Assembly: GCA_015143295.1 (NCBI GenBank)
Contig: CM026561.1
Coordinates: 37,886,875-37,950,874 of the forward strand
Source of the DNA: Tetracentron sinense
Taxonomy: Eukaryota > Streptophyta > Magnoliopsida > Trochodendrales > Trochodendraceae
DNA length: 64,000 bases
Reading direction: 5' to 3'
Part shown: piece after piece, positions 13,001 to 21,779 of the stretch
Position numbering within the stretch: the first letter of the stretch is position 1
Layout of the letters: each line of letters begins with the position of its first letter
Program-made: the position numbers and the translations under genes
The notes under the pieces: generated by a model
Seen by the model: only the letters and a program-made list of their open reading frames with translations
Databases searched by the model: none
Told to the model about the DNA's origin: nothing

Positions 13001-15922
13001 TTTTTTGCATAGTTGTTAAAACTGTCGCCTAGGCGACCAGGCATACGATTGGGCTCAAGCGGCCCAATAACAAAAGAAAAAGACGTTAAATGCCATAAAT
13101 TCCTTCTAGGACCTCCCAAACTCTCATAAACTCATATTTAAAGGGATTTATTATAATTTAAATAAGTGCAAGCTTCATAAATGTTTTTATTACTTTTCTG
13201 GAATATAATTGAGAAGAAAAAGGAAAGAAGAATGAGAGCAAAAGGTACGGCCTCTCCCTCGCTTCTCTCTCCCTAGTTCGGCTTCACATTGATTGTCGGG
13301 CTATTTTTTTGTTTCTTATTCAGTCCTACACTCTCCCTCATTTCGTATCATCTCTCTCTCTCTATCTCTCTTGTTCGGTTGTCACTATAAACTGTTGTTC
13401 CTTCCTATTTTTATCCCTCAAAATCTCTCTCTCCCTTTAAACAATCATTGTAGACTTTGTTTTTTTATTCTCAACACTTGAAATCCCCCTTTATCAGTCT
13501 CCGAACTGATGGTTCTATCAAAGTTCATTTTGAGTTTTTGACAATAAATATTTTGCAATTTATATGAATTGTAGAGCCTTTTATTCAAGGAAATGCATTA
13601 TAGATAGATCTCATATTAGGAGGATTTCTGCAGCAAAAAGTTCATTAGGCGACGCCTCAGAGCCTCAAGCTATCGCCTCAGGCATTCATGGGGTCTATCA
13701 CCTCAAGTCGCCTAGTCACCTTGACAACCATGGTTGGATATAACGGAAAAAATTAATATACCCTTTGATATGCAAAGAAAAATTTGAATACCTTGCATAA
13801 AACTTCTTTTAATGCAAATAAAAATTAAAAACAAGCCAAATGAAATCCCTCAACTATATTTATAACTATGTACACGTAAGGGTTAAGAAATTTTCGAAGA
13901 TAAAAAAGGCGATGTTGATAAAAAGGTATGAAAACACAAACCATAGTCAGTTAGCGAAGTATAGGCAATAGAATCTAAATATGAAATCGTTACATTCAAT
14001 GATATACATAAGAAAGCATTAGACTTTATACACAAAAAGTAAATGATTTAGAATAATAGGTTCTAGGAGCGTTTTACAAATTACAACACCCAAATGTTTA
14101 AATGCCTCGGTTTTATAACATGTCAACCGATAATAACAGTATCGGTAGTATCGGCCAATACTGTACCAGTATTGTCATTTTTCACGTATGAATCGATACT
14201 CAATTTTTTATAAACAAGTATAAAAAAAAGGGTATCACAGAGTATCAGAATCATTCATATCGGTCTGATACACACGATACATAACAGTACTTAATCGATA
14301 CTCAGGATTTTTAATGGGATTTTGTGCCAATGAATCGGTAACCTCCAAATCGATACTTGATCTCATGTTATTATCACGAATCTTGTTATGAAATTCTAGT
14401 TATACCAAGAGTTATATCTTCGATAAAAGCCTATGTTATCAAATATTTTTACACCATCTCCGCCCACGTCCTTTCGGCATTCCTCACTTTTAGAGACTTC
14501 AACTTGCACCAACTCAATATTTCTCATGGTTGTCGTCATTGATCATCGAATGTGTCTAACCCATCTCAATCGATTACCCCTTATCACATATCGGAGCTAC
14601 TCTCAAATCCTCTCGAATGCAATCATTTCAGATTTTATGAACCCAACTATCCACTCACCCATTTCAGCATCCTCACCTCACCTATATTATAGAGATATAG
14701 ACATATGAGGACATGTTTTCCATTATTATTTTTGACTAGCGATGAAGGATAAATTCAAATCAGTAAAAGAGAGTCTAGAAAAGGAGTTCACAAGGATGTA
14801 AACTTGAGAGGGCATTAAAAGCAACCAAAATGAAAATAAGACCTAATGAAACCATGACAACTTCTCTCATAAGGGGAGGTCACCCAAATCCTCAACCACC
14901 TTCAAAAAAGAGCACCAAGAAAAAAGCAGATGCCTAGTCCGATTACGCAAAATAGAGATCGGAGAGGAGTTGATCATAAAAATTGCAGTATCAACTTATG
15001 TCCTCCGTATTGTGTGTTTTAGGATCTAAAGACACAGCAGCAGATTGAGGGTCATCGTGGAATTGATTGACTTGCTGGATCCGGCTCCGACTTCTCCAAA
15101 GGACTATAAATACCTGATAACACTATATGTGTAATTGCAGCAATTGATCTTGAAGCTTGATTTGCAACTAAAGAACCTGCTCCACACGAATTACCAACAA
15201 TGCCGAGAATTCCCGTGAGTTGAGGCGTGGAACTCACATATTGGATTAGCATTCACAGGTATTTATACTCATTTCGAACAACAATATACTCTTGCACTAG
15301 TAATTCATAATACATCCATTTTTTTTTAATCGGCCATTATACATCAATGGGTTGCCATGAAATTGTAGTTTACACTGGTTATCAGTGACCAGTTCATGTT
15401 CCTTTACTTAAATTATTCCCCCAATTTCTTCCGCAGACACAATTATATAGAAGGAAAAATGAGACAAGAAAGAGAAATCATTTTAGGACATACCCGAATA
15501 AGAATGGGAAAATTCTTTCTGGAAAACCGACCAGCCCATTGATTGAGTACACCTTCAATGTCGTTCCAGTGATTGAGCTTAAGTATCCTCTGAACCACCT
15601 CGGAGATCGTCCAATCCCTCTGAAACCTCTCGCTTTCTACACGCAACAGGTACCTCTTGGGGATACCGTCTTGCCTGATCCCACTCACTTGGTTTGAAAC
15701 TCTGAGCTTTCCCTTATCATAATCTACAAACCCTACTTTCTTCTCCTCCCAAGCTCCTTCATCCTTGCCCCTCTTGCAGGAAACCAGGGTTTTTCGGACT
15801 CTGCAATTCTTCTTCGCTGATTTGGATAAAGGGATGGGCTGGGATGAACAGGGGAATGAGAAGGCTACAATCTCATTTGAATGATTCAGTTTGAAGAGCT
15901 CTGCAGGTGGGGTCGTCGCCAT
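872..15922 (-). CDS. EMB2654: EMB2654-like P-class pentatricopeptide-repeat protein (3' end off window)
   Basis: This is a plastid RNA-binding PPR protein. The Arabidopsis orthologue EMB2654 (At2g41720) is essential and is needed for trans-splicing of plastid rps12 (established knowledge, from memory). Seven exons join in phase: 15494-15922, 10192-10364, 9065-9170, 6210-7319, 6014-6119, 5716-5920, 872-1004, giving 754 codons. The family is about 820 residues, so a final exon is missing off the left edge. Residues 1-60 are Ser/Lys/Arg-rich, as in a chloroplast transit peptide. From about residue 150 the protein is a ladder of 35-residue PPR motifs (for example TYNNLINACGSSGNWREAL, VSYNALIDAYGSEG), with no E, DYW or SMR tail visible. 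The start was chosen as the first ATG of the only conserved frame, with G at +4. Introns are 5.1, 1.0, 1.7, 0.09, 0.09 and 4.7 kb. The 90-bp one has a GC donor. Confidence 0.9.
1275..3941 (+). mobile_element. Degenerate Ty1/Copia retrotransposon remnant
   Basis: A 165-bp direct repeat at about 1275-1437 and 3767-3941 looks like remnants of the two LTRs: TTTTGGTTTGGGAC, then AATATATAAGTGATT, then a CT-rich run. Between them, 2180-2895 carries broken reverse transcriptase and RNase H frames (AIYDLKQS, HTKAGHIVLIVSV, GNDSVGIDEFKKYL, LDLLSETGLL, LVGKLIYL). The RNase H part resumes at 3717 after a hAT insertion (RSKKQEVK). gag, protease and integrase are not visible. Several stops and frameshifts make it non-coding. 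It lies in intron 6 of the EMB2654-like gene, opposite in orientation. Confidence 0.72.
2895..3708. mobile_element. hAT-type non-autonomous element with 8-bp target duplication
   Basis: The element is flanked by identical CTAGTAAC at 2887-2894 and 3709-3716. The ends form an imperfect inverted repeat (CAGGGCCGGAGCCAGG against CATCGGTGGAGCCAGG). It has no transposase frame. The Copia RNase H frame is cut at this point and resumes after the duplication, which confirms the boundaries. Relatives lie at 49178-50023 and about 59298-59899. Confidence 0.85.
4985..5425 (+). mobile_element. RTE-clade LINE fragment
   Basis: Broken plus-strand frames read VPVKDDVIKKMW, then a KPLGSDDIP-like block, AWLTKLFNNI, and further on ENQFGFNLAR. 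These are the landmarks of plant RTE reverse transcriptases (KAxGPDxIPIE, WLTxLFN, ENQFGFMPGR). Stops and shifts are frequent. It lies in intron 6 of the EMB2654-like gene. Confidence 0.55.
5716..5920 (-). CDS. EMB2654: EMB2654-like exon 6
   Basis: Acceptor ATATAG; the first two bases complete Glu, then NWEKACALFQEMEINNIQPD and a further PPR motif ending FFEMISACS. It ends in phase 2 at AT/GTAAGA; a Met codon is completed by the next exon, 4.7 kb away. Confidence 0.88.
6014..6119 (-). CDS. EMB2654: EMB2654-like exon 5
   Basis: A 106-nt exon encoding one PPR motif (GQIAKAESMFTVMKTDG, DVITYTTMIHAYNAA). The acceptor is TTCTCAG and the donor GCAG/GTAAGA, ending with one base of a Glu codon. It was found by reading the short gap between exons 4 and 6, and the phase fits both neighbours. 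Confidence 0.9.
6210..7319 (-). CDS. EMB2654: EMB2654-like exon 4 (main PPR array)
   Basis: 370 codons in phase 0 at both ends, after acceptor GGTGCAG. It holds about ten consecutive P-class PPR motifs, from PPSRSTYNNLINACG to KEVYSSVICAYSKQ. It ends at AAACAG followed by GCAAGT. No GT donor keeps the frame, so a GC-AG intron is inferred. Confidence 0.92.
7692..8252. mobile_element. hAT-like MITE (ends GGTGTCAACGGAT / ATTGACAATTC)
   Basis: The ends form an imperfect inverted repeat: AGGGGTGTCAACGG at the left and, reversed, a GTCAATGG-type end at the right. The interior is AT-rich with many CGAATxxCCG-like words. Flanks CCATAGAT and CCAAAGAT differ at one base and could be an 8-bp target duplication. 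It lies in intron 3 of the EMB2654-like gene. Confidence 0.55.
9065..9170 (-). CDS. EMB2654: EMB2654-like exon 3
   Basis: A 106-nt exon. One base completes the Arg codon left open by exon 2, then 35 codons starting CKPDAETYNALINVHGRAGQ. The donor is GCT/GTGTGT, a weak but usable GT site. Alternative in-frame donors a few bases away cannot be excluded. Confidence 0.82.
9319..9340. repeat. (TA)n microsatellite
   Basis: A run of about 11 AT dinucleotides in intron 2 of the EMB2654-like gene. Confidence 0.9.
9718..9853. repeat. Tandem duplication, two diverged ~70-bp units
   Basis: Two adjacent units, each running from GTGCCTATTAGTCC or GACCTATTTGTCC through GTAGAAAACTA to GATGAGCC. They differ at roughly one base in eight. 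Intron 2 of the EMB2654-like gene. Confidence 0.7.
10192..10364 (-). CDS. EMB2654: EMB2654-like exon 2
   Basis: Acceptor TTGTAG, then Glu and the conserved stretch FRWMKNQKNYCARNDIYNMM. It ends in phase 2 at AG/GTATGC. Exon 1 in phase 0 joins it directly. It carries the first recognisable PPR motif (DIYNMMIRLHARH). Confidence 0.88.
11578..12645. mobile_element. hAT-like element, CCATGGTTCAAAGTATTGG ends
   Basis: Terminal inverted repeats of about 25 bp: CCATGGTTCAAAGTATTGG at the left and, reversed, GCCATTGTTCAAAATATCGG at the right. Internal 11935-12230 is clearly related to 51665-51990, and 12300-12370 to 46470-46540, so this is a dispersed family. A small unrelated fragment with GTCGCC and TTTAGGCGACC words sits at about 11667-11715. 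It has no clean target duplication. Confidence 0.6.
13008..13732. mobile_element. hAT-like element, GTCGCCTAGGCGACC family
   Basis: Left end CATAGTTGTTAAAACTGTCG and right end, reversed, CATGGTTGTCAAGG then GACTAGGCGAC. The interior has CT-rich blocks at 13240-13440 that open short frames of no recognisable product. It is related to 32675-33632. No target duplication is visible. Confidence 0.5.
14105..14360. mobile_element. Eroded MITE with repeated ATCGGTA words
   Basis: A dense cluster of CGATACT, TATCGGT and GATACTC words like those inside the 11.6-12.6 kb element. Ends are not definable. Intron 1 of the EMB2654-like gene. Confidence 0.35.
14440..14690 (-). mobile_element. RTE LINE 3' fragment, minus strand
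   Basis: Read on the minus strand the stretch begins MRMLKW and continues with RLRWVRHIR-like words, the C-terminal signature of plant RTE polymerases (MRMLRWMCG, RLRWFGHVRR). Frames are broken. The plus-strand frames through the same bases are shadows. Confidence 0.5.
15494..15922 (-). CDS. EMB2654: EMB2654-like exon 1 (start codon, transit peptide)
   Basis: 143 codons from ATG to a phase-0 donor (CGG then GTATGT). The N-terminal half is low-complexity and basic, consistent with plastid targeting. The C-terminal half (IPKRYLLRVESERF, ISEVVQRILKLNHWNDIEGV, FSRKNFPILIR) matches the conserved region before the PPR ladder in this family. Confidence 0.85.
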
Positions 15923-16010
15923 TGATGGAGTCTAAGCTGAGAAAGTGCACTCTCATGGTACAACCATCAAATAGTCGGATAATCCTTTGCACAACAAAAA
16001 TATAAAACCC
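15923..16010 (-). promoter_or_regulatory. Possible core promoter / 5' UTR of the EMB2654-like gene
   Basis: On the minus strand, a TTTTATATTT run near 15996-16007 lies about 80 bp upstream of the start codon, and a pyrimidine-rich stretch follows near 15930-15945. This is only a weak TATA-like match. Many plant PPR promoters lack a TATA box. Confidence 0.22.
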
Positions 16011-16019
16011 AATAAAGCA

Positions 16020-16460
16020 GGAGCTTTTAGAAGGGTGGTGTTAGCCCAATATTCCATATTTTAAAAAATTGATGACCATGTCATCTAGTTTCTTAAAATT
16101 TTAAATACATACTAAAATCAGAAAATTACTTATAAAATTTATAATTTTATTTTTTTAGATTGAGGAGACTAACGGGTGGTACGTGCGATGCATGTGAGAG
16201 CGAGGAGAAGGAGTTAACCACAGTTAATAGGAGTTAAAAATGACACGTGTTAACCCGCGGGTGCGATTGAACTCTCTCCGAGTTCAATCACAATTGGCTG
16301 TGTTCAATTCTTTAAATAGATAAGGGGTAGTTTGGGAATTACAGTAAAACATTAATACACTAAAGTAAAAATGGAATCAAAGTTTTGTTTGATATTAGGG
16401 TAGTTTGGGAATTTCGAAAAAATCAGGTTACGCCTCCCTCTCACATTATAATAGTAAAGA
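16020..16460. mobile_element. Fragment of the GGAGCCAGG hAT family
   Basis: 16200-16330 repeats words found inside the elements at 2.9, 49.2 and 59.3 kb: GGTGCGATTGAACTC, GAGTTCAATC, ACACGTGTTAACC. Neither end is preserved. It lies directly upstream of the EMB2654-like gene. A second, smaller relic is at about 19280-19420. Confidence 0.45.
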
Positions 16461-16649
16461 TAAAGTGAGGCTTAAACACACACAGTCAAACCTAAGGTTA
16501 CCACTAAGATGTCATACAGGTAAACCCACTCAAGTACTCTAAACTTCAAATTTATTAATTATAAAAATAGAAGGTAATGATAGTTTCACTTTCTTTCTTT
16601 TTTCTTATTTTAATAAAAATTATAACATACCCTAAAGTGTCTACCTTCT

Positions 16650-17680
16650 TATTGCTAAGCTTGCATATTTCAAAGACCAGAAGTCCTTCACTCTACACCA
16701 GTTCATCGCAAAGCTTGTGGAATGAGCTATCGCTTCACTTGTGGCTTATCCCCTTCCTATCTCTTCCTTTCCTTGATAACTCAATCTGCTAAATCAATAA
16801 ACGTTCGTTCGTTTGAAACCAAGAGTTCGCTACCTAGGTTGGCTTAGGTCCGATATGGTATCAGTGATACCTCACTCTTTCTAATGAACGTTCCGCCTTC
16901 CTTGCCCATTCTTTGCTATAAGGAATTTGTTTGTCCGCCATTATTCGCATGCTTACCTAAAAGTAAAAGGACGGCGCAATGTCTAGGCAACCCCCCCTCC
17001 CCTCCCTCTCTCTTTATAGTCGTATGAGGAAGCTAGCATTGGATAGTCTGCAAGGTAAGTCACCCACTTGTTAGTTAGGTGGTGGAGCATTCAGCATTCT
17101 ATAAGCTTAGCCAAAAGGGACTTTGCTTCCCCACCAAAATAGAATGCCTCCCAGAAGCAATTAGTCACAGAAATTATCCTATCATAGCAGGCAATAAACC
17201 CAAATCTCACTCTCGATATAAATTTAAGTAAGGCCTCTAGGAGGGAGCCTCCCTACCCTAATAGGGTCCCCTACAAGAAAAGGACCTATACAAGTCCCAA
17301 TGAGTTCCTCTTTCTTGGATTCATCTTGTTTCATCTAGATTGGTCGCCTACTTAAGTAAGCAAGCCTTTGGCACTTCATTGAAGTATGGTAAAGAGTCTT
17401 TCTTTTTTATCGAGTCTATCCCTCTTCTCTGTGTATGGAATGCAATAATGAATAGGGCCGCATAGCGGGTAGCATAGCGAATGTTGAAAGCTTTGCGTAA
17501 TGTTCTTATTCTCAATGAACCTTAGGTAGTCAATTGTAGAAGTAAAATAAGCAGCTCCTCTCTATTTGATGGGGCAATTTGTTCCACCCCCTCTAATAGC
17601 CTTTGTCTCTTCGATTTGCTAACTAAGGAAGAGTTGAAATTTTCTCATCTAATATTTACTAGGAAAGCACACTAGGGTGG
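16650..17680. other. Probable mitochondrial-type DNA insertion (NUMT)
   Basis: Base composition and word use change sharply here: more GC, few A/T runs, and many CTT/AAG-rich words typical of plant mitochondrial spacer DNA (AAGCTTGTGGAATGAGC, GCTATCGCTTCACTTGTGG, GGGCCGCATAGCGGGTAGC). No gene was recognised. The call rests on style only; no organelle sequence was available for comparison. Confidence 0.4.
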
Positions 17681-17689
17681 TGTACAAAA

Positions 17690-18430
17690 TTTTTGATACC
17701 ATTAATTCATTTTTTCCTCCTATTTTTAATCATTTCACTAACTTAATAAAATGAAACAACCCTCAAATAATCATAAATTGCTAATTTAATAAGTGGATTT
17801 TCAATAGCTATCGATCAAACAAATAAATTCAAAGGCATATGAGAATCATATAAGTATTTTCGATAGAATGAATAAAATCTTAAATAAACAAAATTGTAAA
17901 AATAAACACCGATAACGTGAGAGAAGGTTGGTTAGTGGAGAAGTGATATGATGATGAATTAAAACTGTGGAAAGGTGATGACAAATGGAGAAGAAGTTGA
18001 TTGCAGTATAAAGGAATTATGAATGAGATGCATGTATAGAGAACTTTGAAATATAGGAATTTTTTTAATGGGTGTAGTCATCAAATATTGGGGTGCAAAT
18101 AACATGATAATTTAATTATTATTATCATCATTTATGATAGAGTAATTATTTATGTTAGGTTAGTAGGTTAGGATTTTTTTTGTTGATCGATATACAGTTA
18201 GGTCCTAACCCTAGTTAGCAAGTTTAGTATTTGTTCAAGGTTAGTGGTCTAACAGATTTTCCAACATCACACCCTACCAAGACTTGATCTCGAGTCAAGC
18301 AAGTGGCACCAGGCACACTCAACCAATGGGGCAAGCGTTTTTTACCTCCTCCTTTCTTTAATCCATAGGAGGTCAAATTCAGATTGTTGTTCAAGTTAAT
18401 GAAGTTATTTCATTGTAATTCAACCTAATA
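17690..18430. other. Intergenic, nothing recognised
   Basis: AT-rich sequence. The only notable words are TCTCGAGTCAAGCAAGTGGC-like runs near 18290-18310, similar in style to 1526-1560 and 18610-18645, which may be a dispersed short repeat. Confidence 0.4.
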
Positions 18431-18440
18431 AGAACGGAAT

Positions 18441-18505
18441 CATGCTATGTAGGATTTGAACCTACGACTTCAGGTTTTGGAGACTACAAACTGAACTAAG
18501 AGCAC
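18441..18505 (-). pseudogene. trnW-CCA: Decayed plastid-type trnW-CCA
   Basis: Minus strand: GCTCTTAGTTCAGTT, then GTCTCCAAAACC (anticodon CCA), then GTCGTAGGTTCAAATCC and the 3' acceptor strand. This agrees closely with the plastid tRNA-Trp as I remember it. About nine bases of the D loop and D/anticodon stem are missing and the acceptor stem has mismatches, so it should not fold. It could have come directly from the plastid or through plastid-derived DNA in the mitochondrion. Confidence 0.72.
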
Positions 18506-18519
18506 TTTCTAATCCCAAT

Positions 18520-21394
18520 AGATAAGAATCATACGACTATAAATTTTTGTCCTAGTAAGTTAAGAATTAGGTTAGTACAAATTGTCAGCCTCATGACCAC
18601 TATACCCCTAGACTCGAGATCGAGTCCTCCTACATGGGAGACACGTCCCCCACAAGCAGAGCAGGGAGGATAAGTATTTTAATTACATTGTTTGGACGTT
18701 GCTAATTACAAATTTAAATTCACATAAAAATTAAAATAACACCAATTTAATATTTTGTGAGAATTATAATATGGACTTAGGAATATTGTAATTACGTGTG
18801 CATAGAATTGACATAAATTTTCTATGACTTCACTATCAATTTTTATTGATCTTTTTAGATTATTTTATATTTGAATTATTTAATAAATATAAATAATTTA
18901 GAACGAAATAAGTTCTATAATTTTATATAAATAAATTTATTTACTTTTAATAAAATAAATAAATTTACTTCTAATTAATTATTTAATTTATATTTAATTA
19001 CATTTATTTGATTAATCAAAACATTATTTTAGTTTTTAAATGAATTTTATTTTAAATTCTATACATTTATTTAAATAAATTCATAGTATTTAATAAAATA
19101 ATTAAATTTATATTTGATTATATTGTAATTAAATAATATTATTTATATTTATATTTAATTAAATATCAATCACAACACTCAAAGACTCAATCCCTGGTCT
19201 CCTCCAGATACAACTCTATCATCTCAGAGAAAAGGCAAGTGAATCTTTGATGTTCTTTGGATGCTAACCACATGAATGAGTGAACCATAACCAAGGTTAA
19301 TTTTTTAATTTTTTTTCCCGAAAACTAAGGTTAAATTATTTAACCCTAAGGGTGGGTGAGTCTTAACCACAATTAATGGGTTCAAAGAGGACACGTGGTG
19401 AGCTGAGGCGGTATGCACGTACTACCCATCCGAATGTGCGAGATGCATGCTATACCTCCTTAGTGAAACACCATTACACGTGTTAGCTGAAGAGGCTTGC
19501 CCGAGTTTGATTCTCAGTCATCTGCCCGAGGAACGTTGCCTAGTATTTTATGTTGAAGTTTTTATTTGCCTAGAATATTGCCCGATTAAAAGAAATTCTT
19601 CTTAGTGAAACACCAGATTAAAAGAAAATTATTCTATTTTGAAATTTCCTACCCTCTTTATGCGCACCCTAACCTCCTTCTCCTACTAACTTCCTTATTC
19701 ACCAACTGACTTCCATTCGTTGGCGCCTTTCTCACTTTCAAAGTAGAAAAGCTCAAATCTTGAGTCTAGTATTTCCTTTACTTCTTGTCTTGACTGAAAG
19801 GTGACATCAATCTTAATAATTGGGTAACACTATAAATAAGTCTCTTAGTAGATTTAATTATAATTCCATCAAAGTTTCATTATTAATACCCTAGAAATTG
19901 AGGCTATTTTCATTTCATACTGAATCCCTGAATTGTGAATTGTTTATATGCATCACACTAGTGGATAGCCATAATGAGATCAATCCAAACCAAACGGGAA
20001 TCTCGTAGACTATTGTTAGGGATGGGAGAGTTAGGCATCAATGTCTTAATTGGAATGATTTACCATTGCAATTAATAAGTTTGAAGTTTGATGTGTAAAT
20101 ATAAAAAATTTAGGTAATTTTTTTCTTTAGTGTGCATTATAAATTTAATTGCATGTAGTTAGTAATTTTAACAAATGGGTTTAATCATCAAATGTTAAGG
20201 TGCACCTAGCATCACCCAGAAGGAAAATAAAAATAAAAATAAACCCTAATATGTTCTTACCAACACACTCATCAAAGGGTGGTTAAGTGCATCCCCTACT
20301 ATAGGTTAGGCCCCTTAGGCAGAGTATCAAGGAAAAAAATTACCTGGAAAAGAGAGAATTAAAATATTTTGACGCAAGTTATCACTCTTATACATGTAGA
20401 TAACCCTAAGTAGTATTTCTTCGGTTAAGATTGTGTGAAAATTTTCCCTTCGTTCCTATTAATTGTCTAAATACAAAGATAGCATCAGTGTTAACCCTAC
20501 CGCATAATTTAGTTGGGCATGCAAGATTTTTAATTCATAAAATTTTGTAACTGATACTGTCATACTGAGAACGCAAAAACTCATTAAGAATCAATCTCGA
20601 CGGAGACAGTACAAAATCTTAATCAGTACCCCCCCCCCCTCCCAAAAAAAAGAAGTCGGTTTTTGGAATTACCAATATGCTCCAAATAAATAAATAAATA
20701 AATATATATTGAGTTCCCTAACTGTGAAAAGAAAATATTCCCTCATTTAATGCAATATCAACCATTGGTATAATCAAAAAATTTGCTCTTTCAGTGAAAT
20801 GGGCACCGCAATATCAAAATAAAGGGGCGCCCAAATTACATCCAGCTCCAGGAAATTTGATCTCTTCAGCAGTTATTTCCACTCAGCACAGAGTAAAAAC
20901 TTCTTCATCAGATGCTTTTGCAAAACCCCAATTGATCCATTGTACTAACAAGGTGAAATATATGTATTAAATAAGTTGCTTTTGTTATTAATACAAAGGG
21001 CAGCAGTTCCGCAGAAATGAGAGGGCAAAATAAAACAAAACAAAATAGCAATGCATAATACCAGAAGATGCCCAAACTGATTGGGTATCTGTGGGCTTCC
21101 TCATCCCAGGCACCAATCATCATGAGATAAAGAACCACCAAAATTCACGGCATGTACTCCATAGCAATGAATATGCCTCTCGATTGACTCCAAAGTACGG
21201 CTCCATCTTCAGAGGAAACTAGTTAATTTTTCATTCTGTTTCCAACTAAGAACAACAAGCCAGCCACCTTCATTCAGTTACTCCATTTGATGAACAAGGT
21301 GGTCTTTTAAGGCAAACTATAGATAGCTCTTCCATGTGCTACCGAGGTTTTCGACATTCCAAACAGCAAACTCATGAGCATGTCCGACATCTAC
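18520..21394. other. Intergenic, no gene recognised
   Basis: 18680-19180 is almost pure A/T (TAATTAA, AAATAAAT runs). 19280-19460 holds a relic of the GGAGCCAGG hAT family. 20628-20652 has a C9 run followed by A7. 20690-20715 has (TAAA)n. Short open frames near 20908-21141 have no recognisable product; the last few hundred bases probably include the 3' UTR of the RRP12-like gene. Confidence 0.5.
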
Positions 21395-21779
21395 TCAATT
21401 ATTAGTTCTTTTCTGTTGCCTCCCTACCTTGTTGTGCTTGTGGAATTTGGAAGAAGCAGGTCTTTGAACTTGTAGTTCACTCTTTTTGTGCCACATCTTT
21501 CCATTTCCTCCACTTGTGGGTCTTCTATCAAAGTCTCTCCTTTTATTGTTCTTAGCATTGTCTCTTGACTGACGGCCCTTCATTTGTTTTCCCAGATGGG
21601 AATGCTCAGTTTTGTTCACCCATTCGCCAGTACTGCCACTGCCAGTAGACCTGCGAGGCTCATTTGTGCCAGGGTAGTTCACATTTTCTTTCTTCTCTTT
21701 CTTTCTCTGAGTTGTAGGTTCCCTCAAACCATTTTCCTCACTCGGAATACCTAATTCTCCATGTGTCCTCTTCTGCCGC
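21395..21779 (-). CDS. RRP12: RRP12-like last exon, basic C-terminal tail and stop
   Basis: One base completes Arg, then [20 protein letters not shown] and a Lys/Arg/Gln/Asn-rich tail to the TAA at 21395. Acceptor TTTCCTAG. Several KKEKK and KRR clusters look like nuclear or nucleolar localisation signals. Confidence 0.85.

Larger units (their letters stand above)
10365..15493 (-). other. Intron 1 of the EMB2654-like gene, packed with repeats
   Basis: A 5.1-kb intron. Apart from the elements listed separately, 10365-10915 has no recognised gene, and 10915-11350 looks like another eroded MITE with a CCTAGGTGACCAAAA-type left end and a CCTAGGAGACATTTTGACC-type right end. 14700-15490 shows nothing recognisable. 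Confidence 0.6.

Noticed and set aside
14433-14708. 91-residue plus-strand frame
   Set aside because: The minus strand matches the C-terminal end of an RTE LINE; the plus frame is a shadow.
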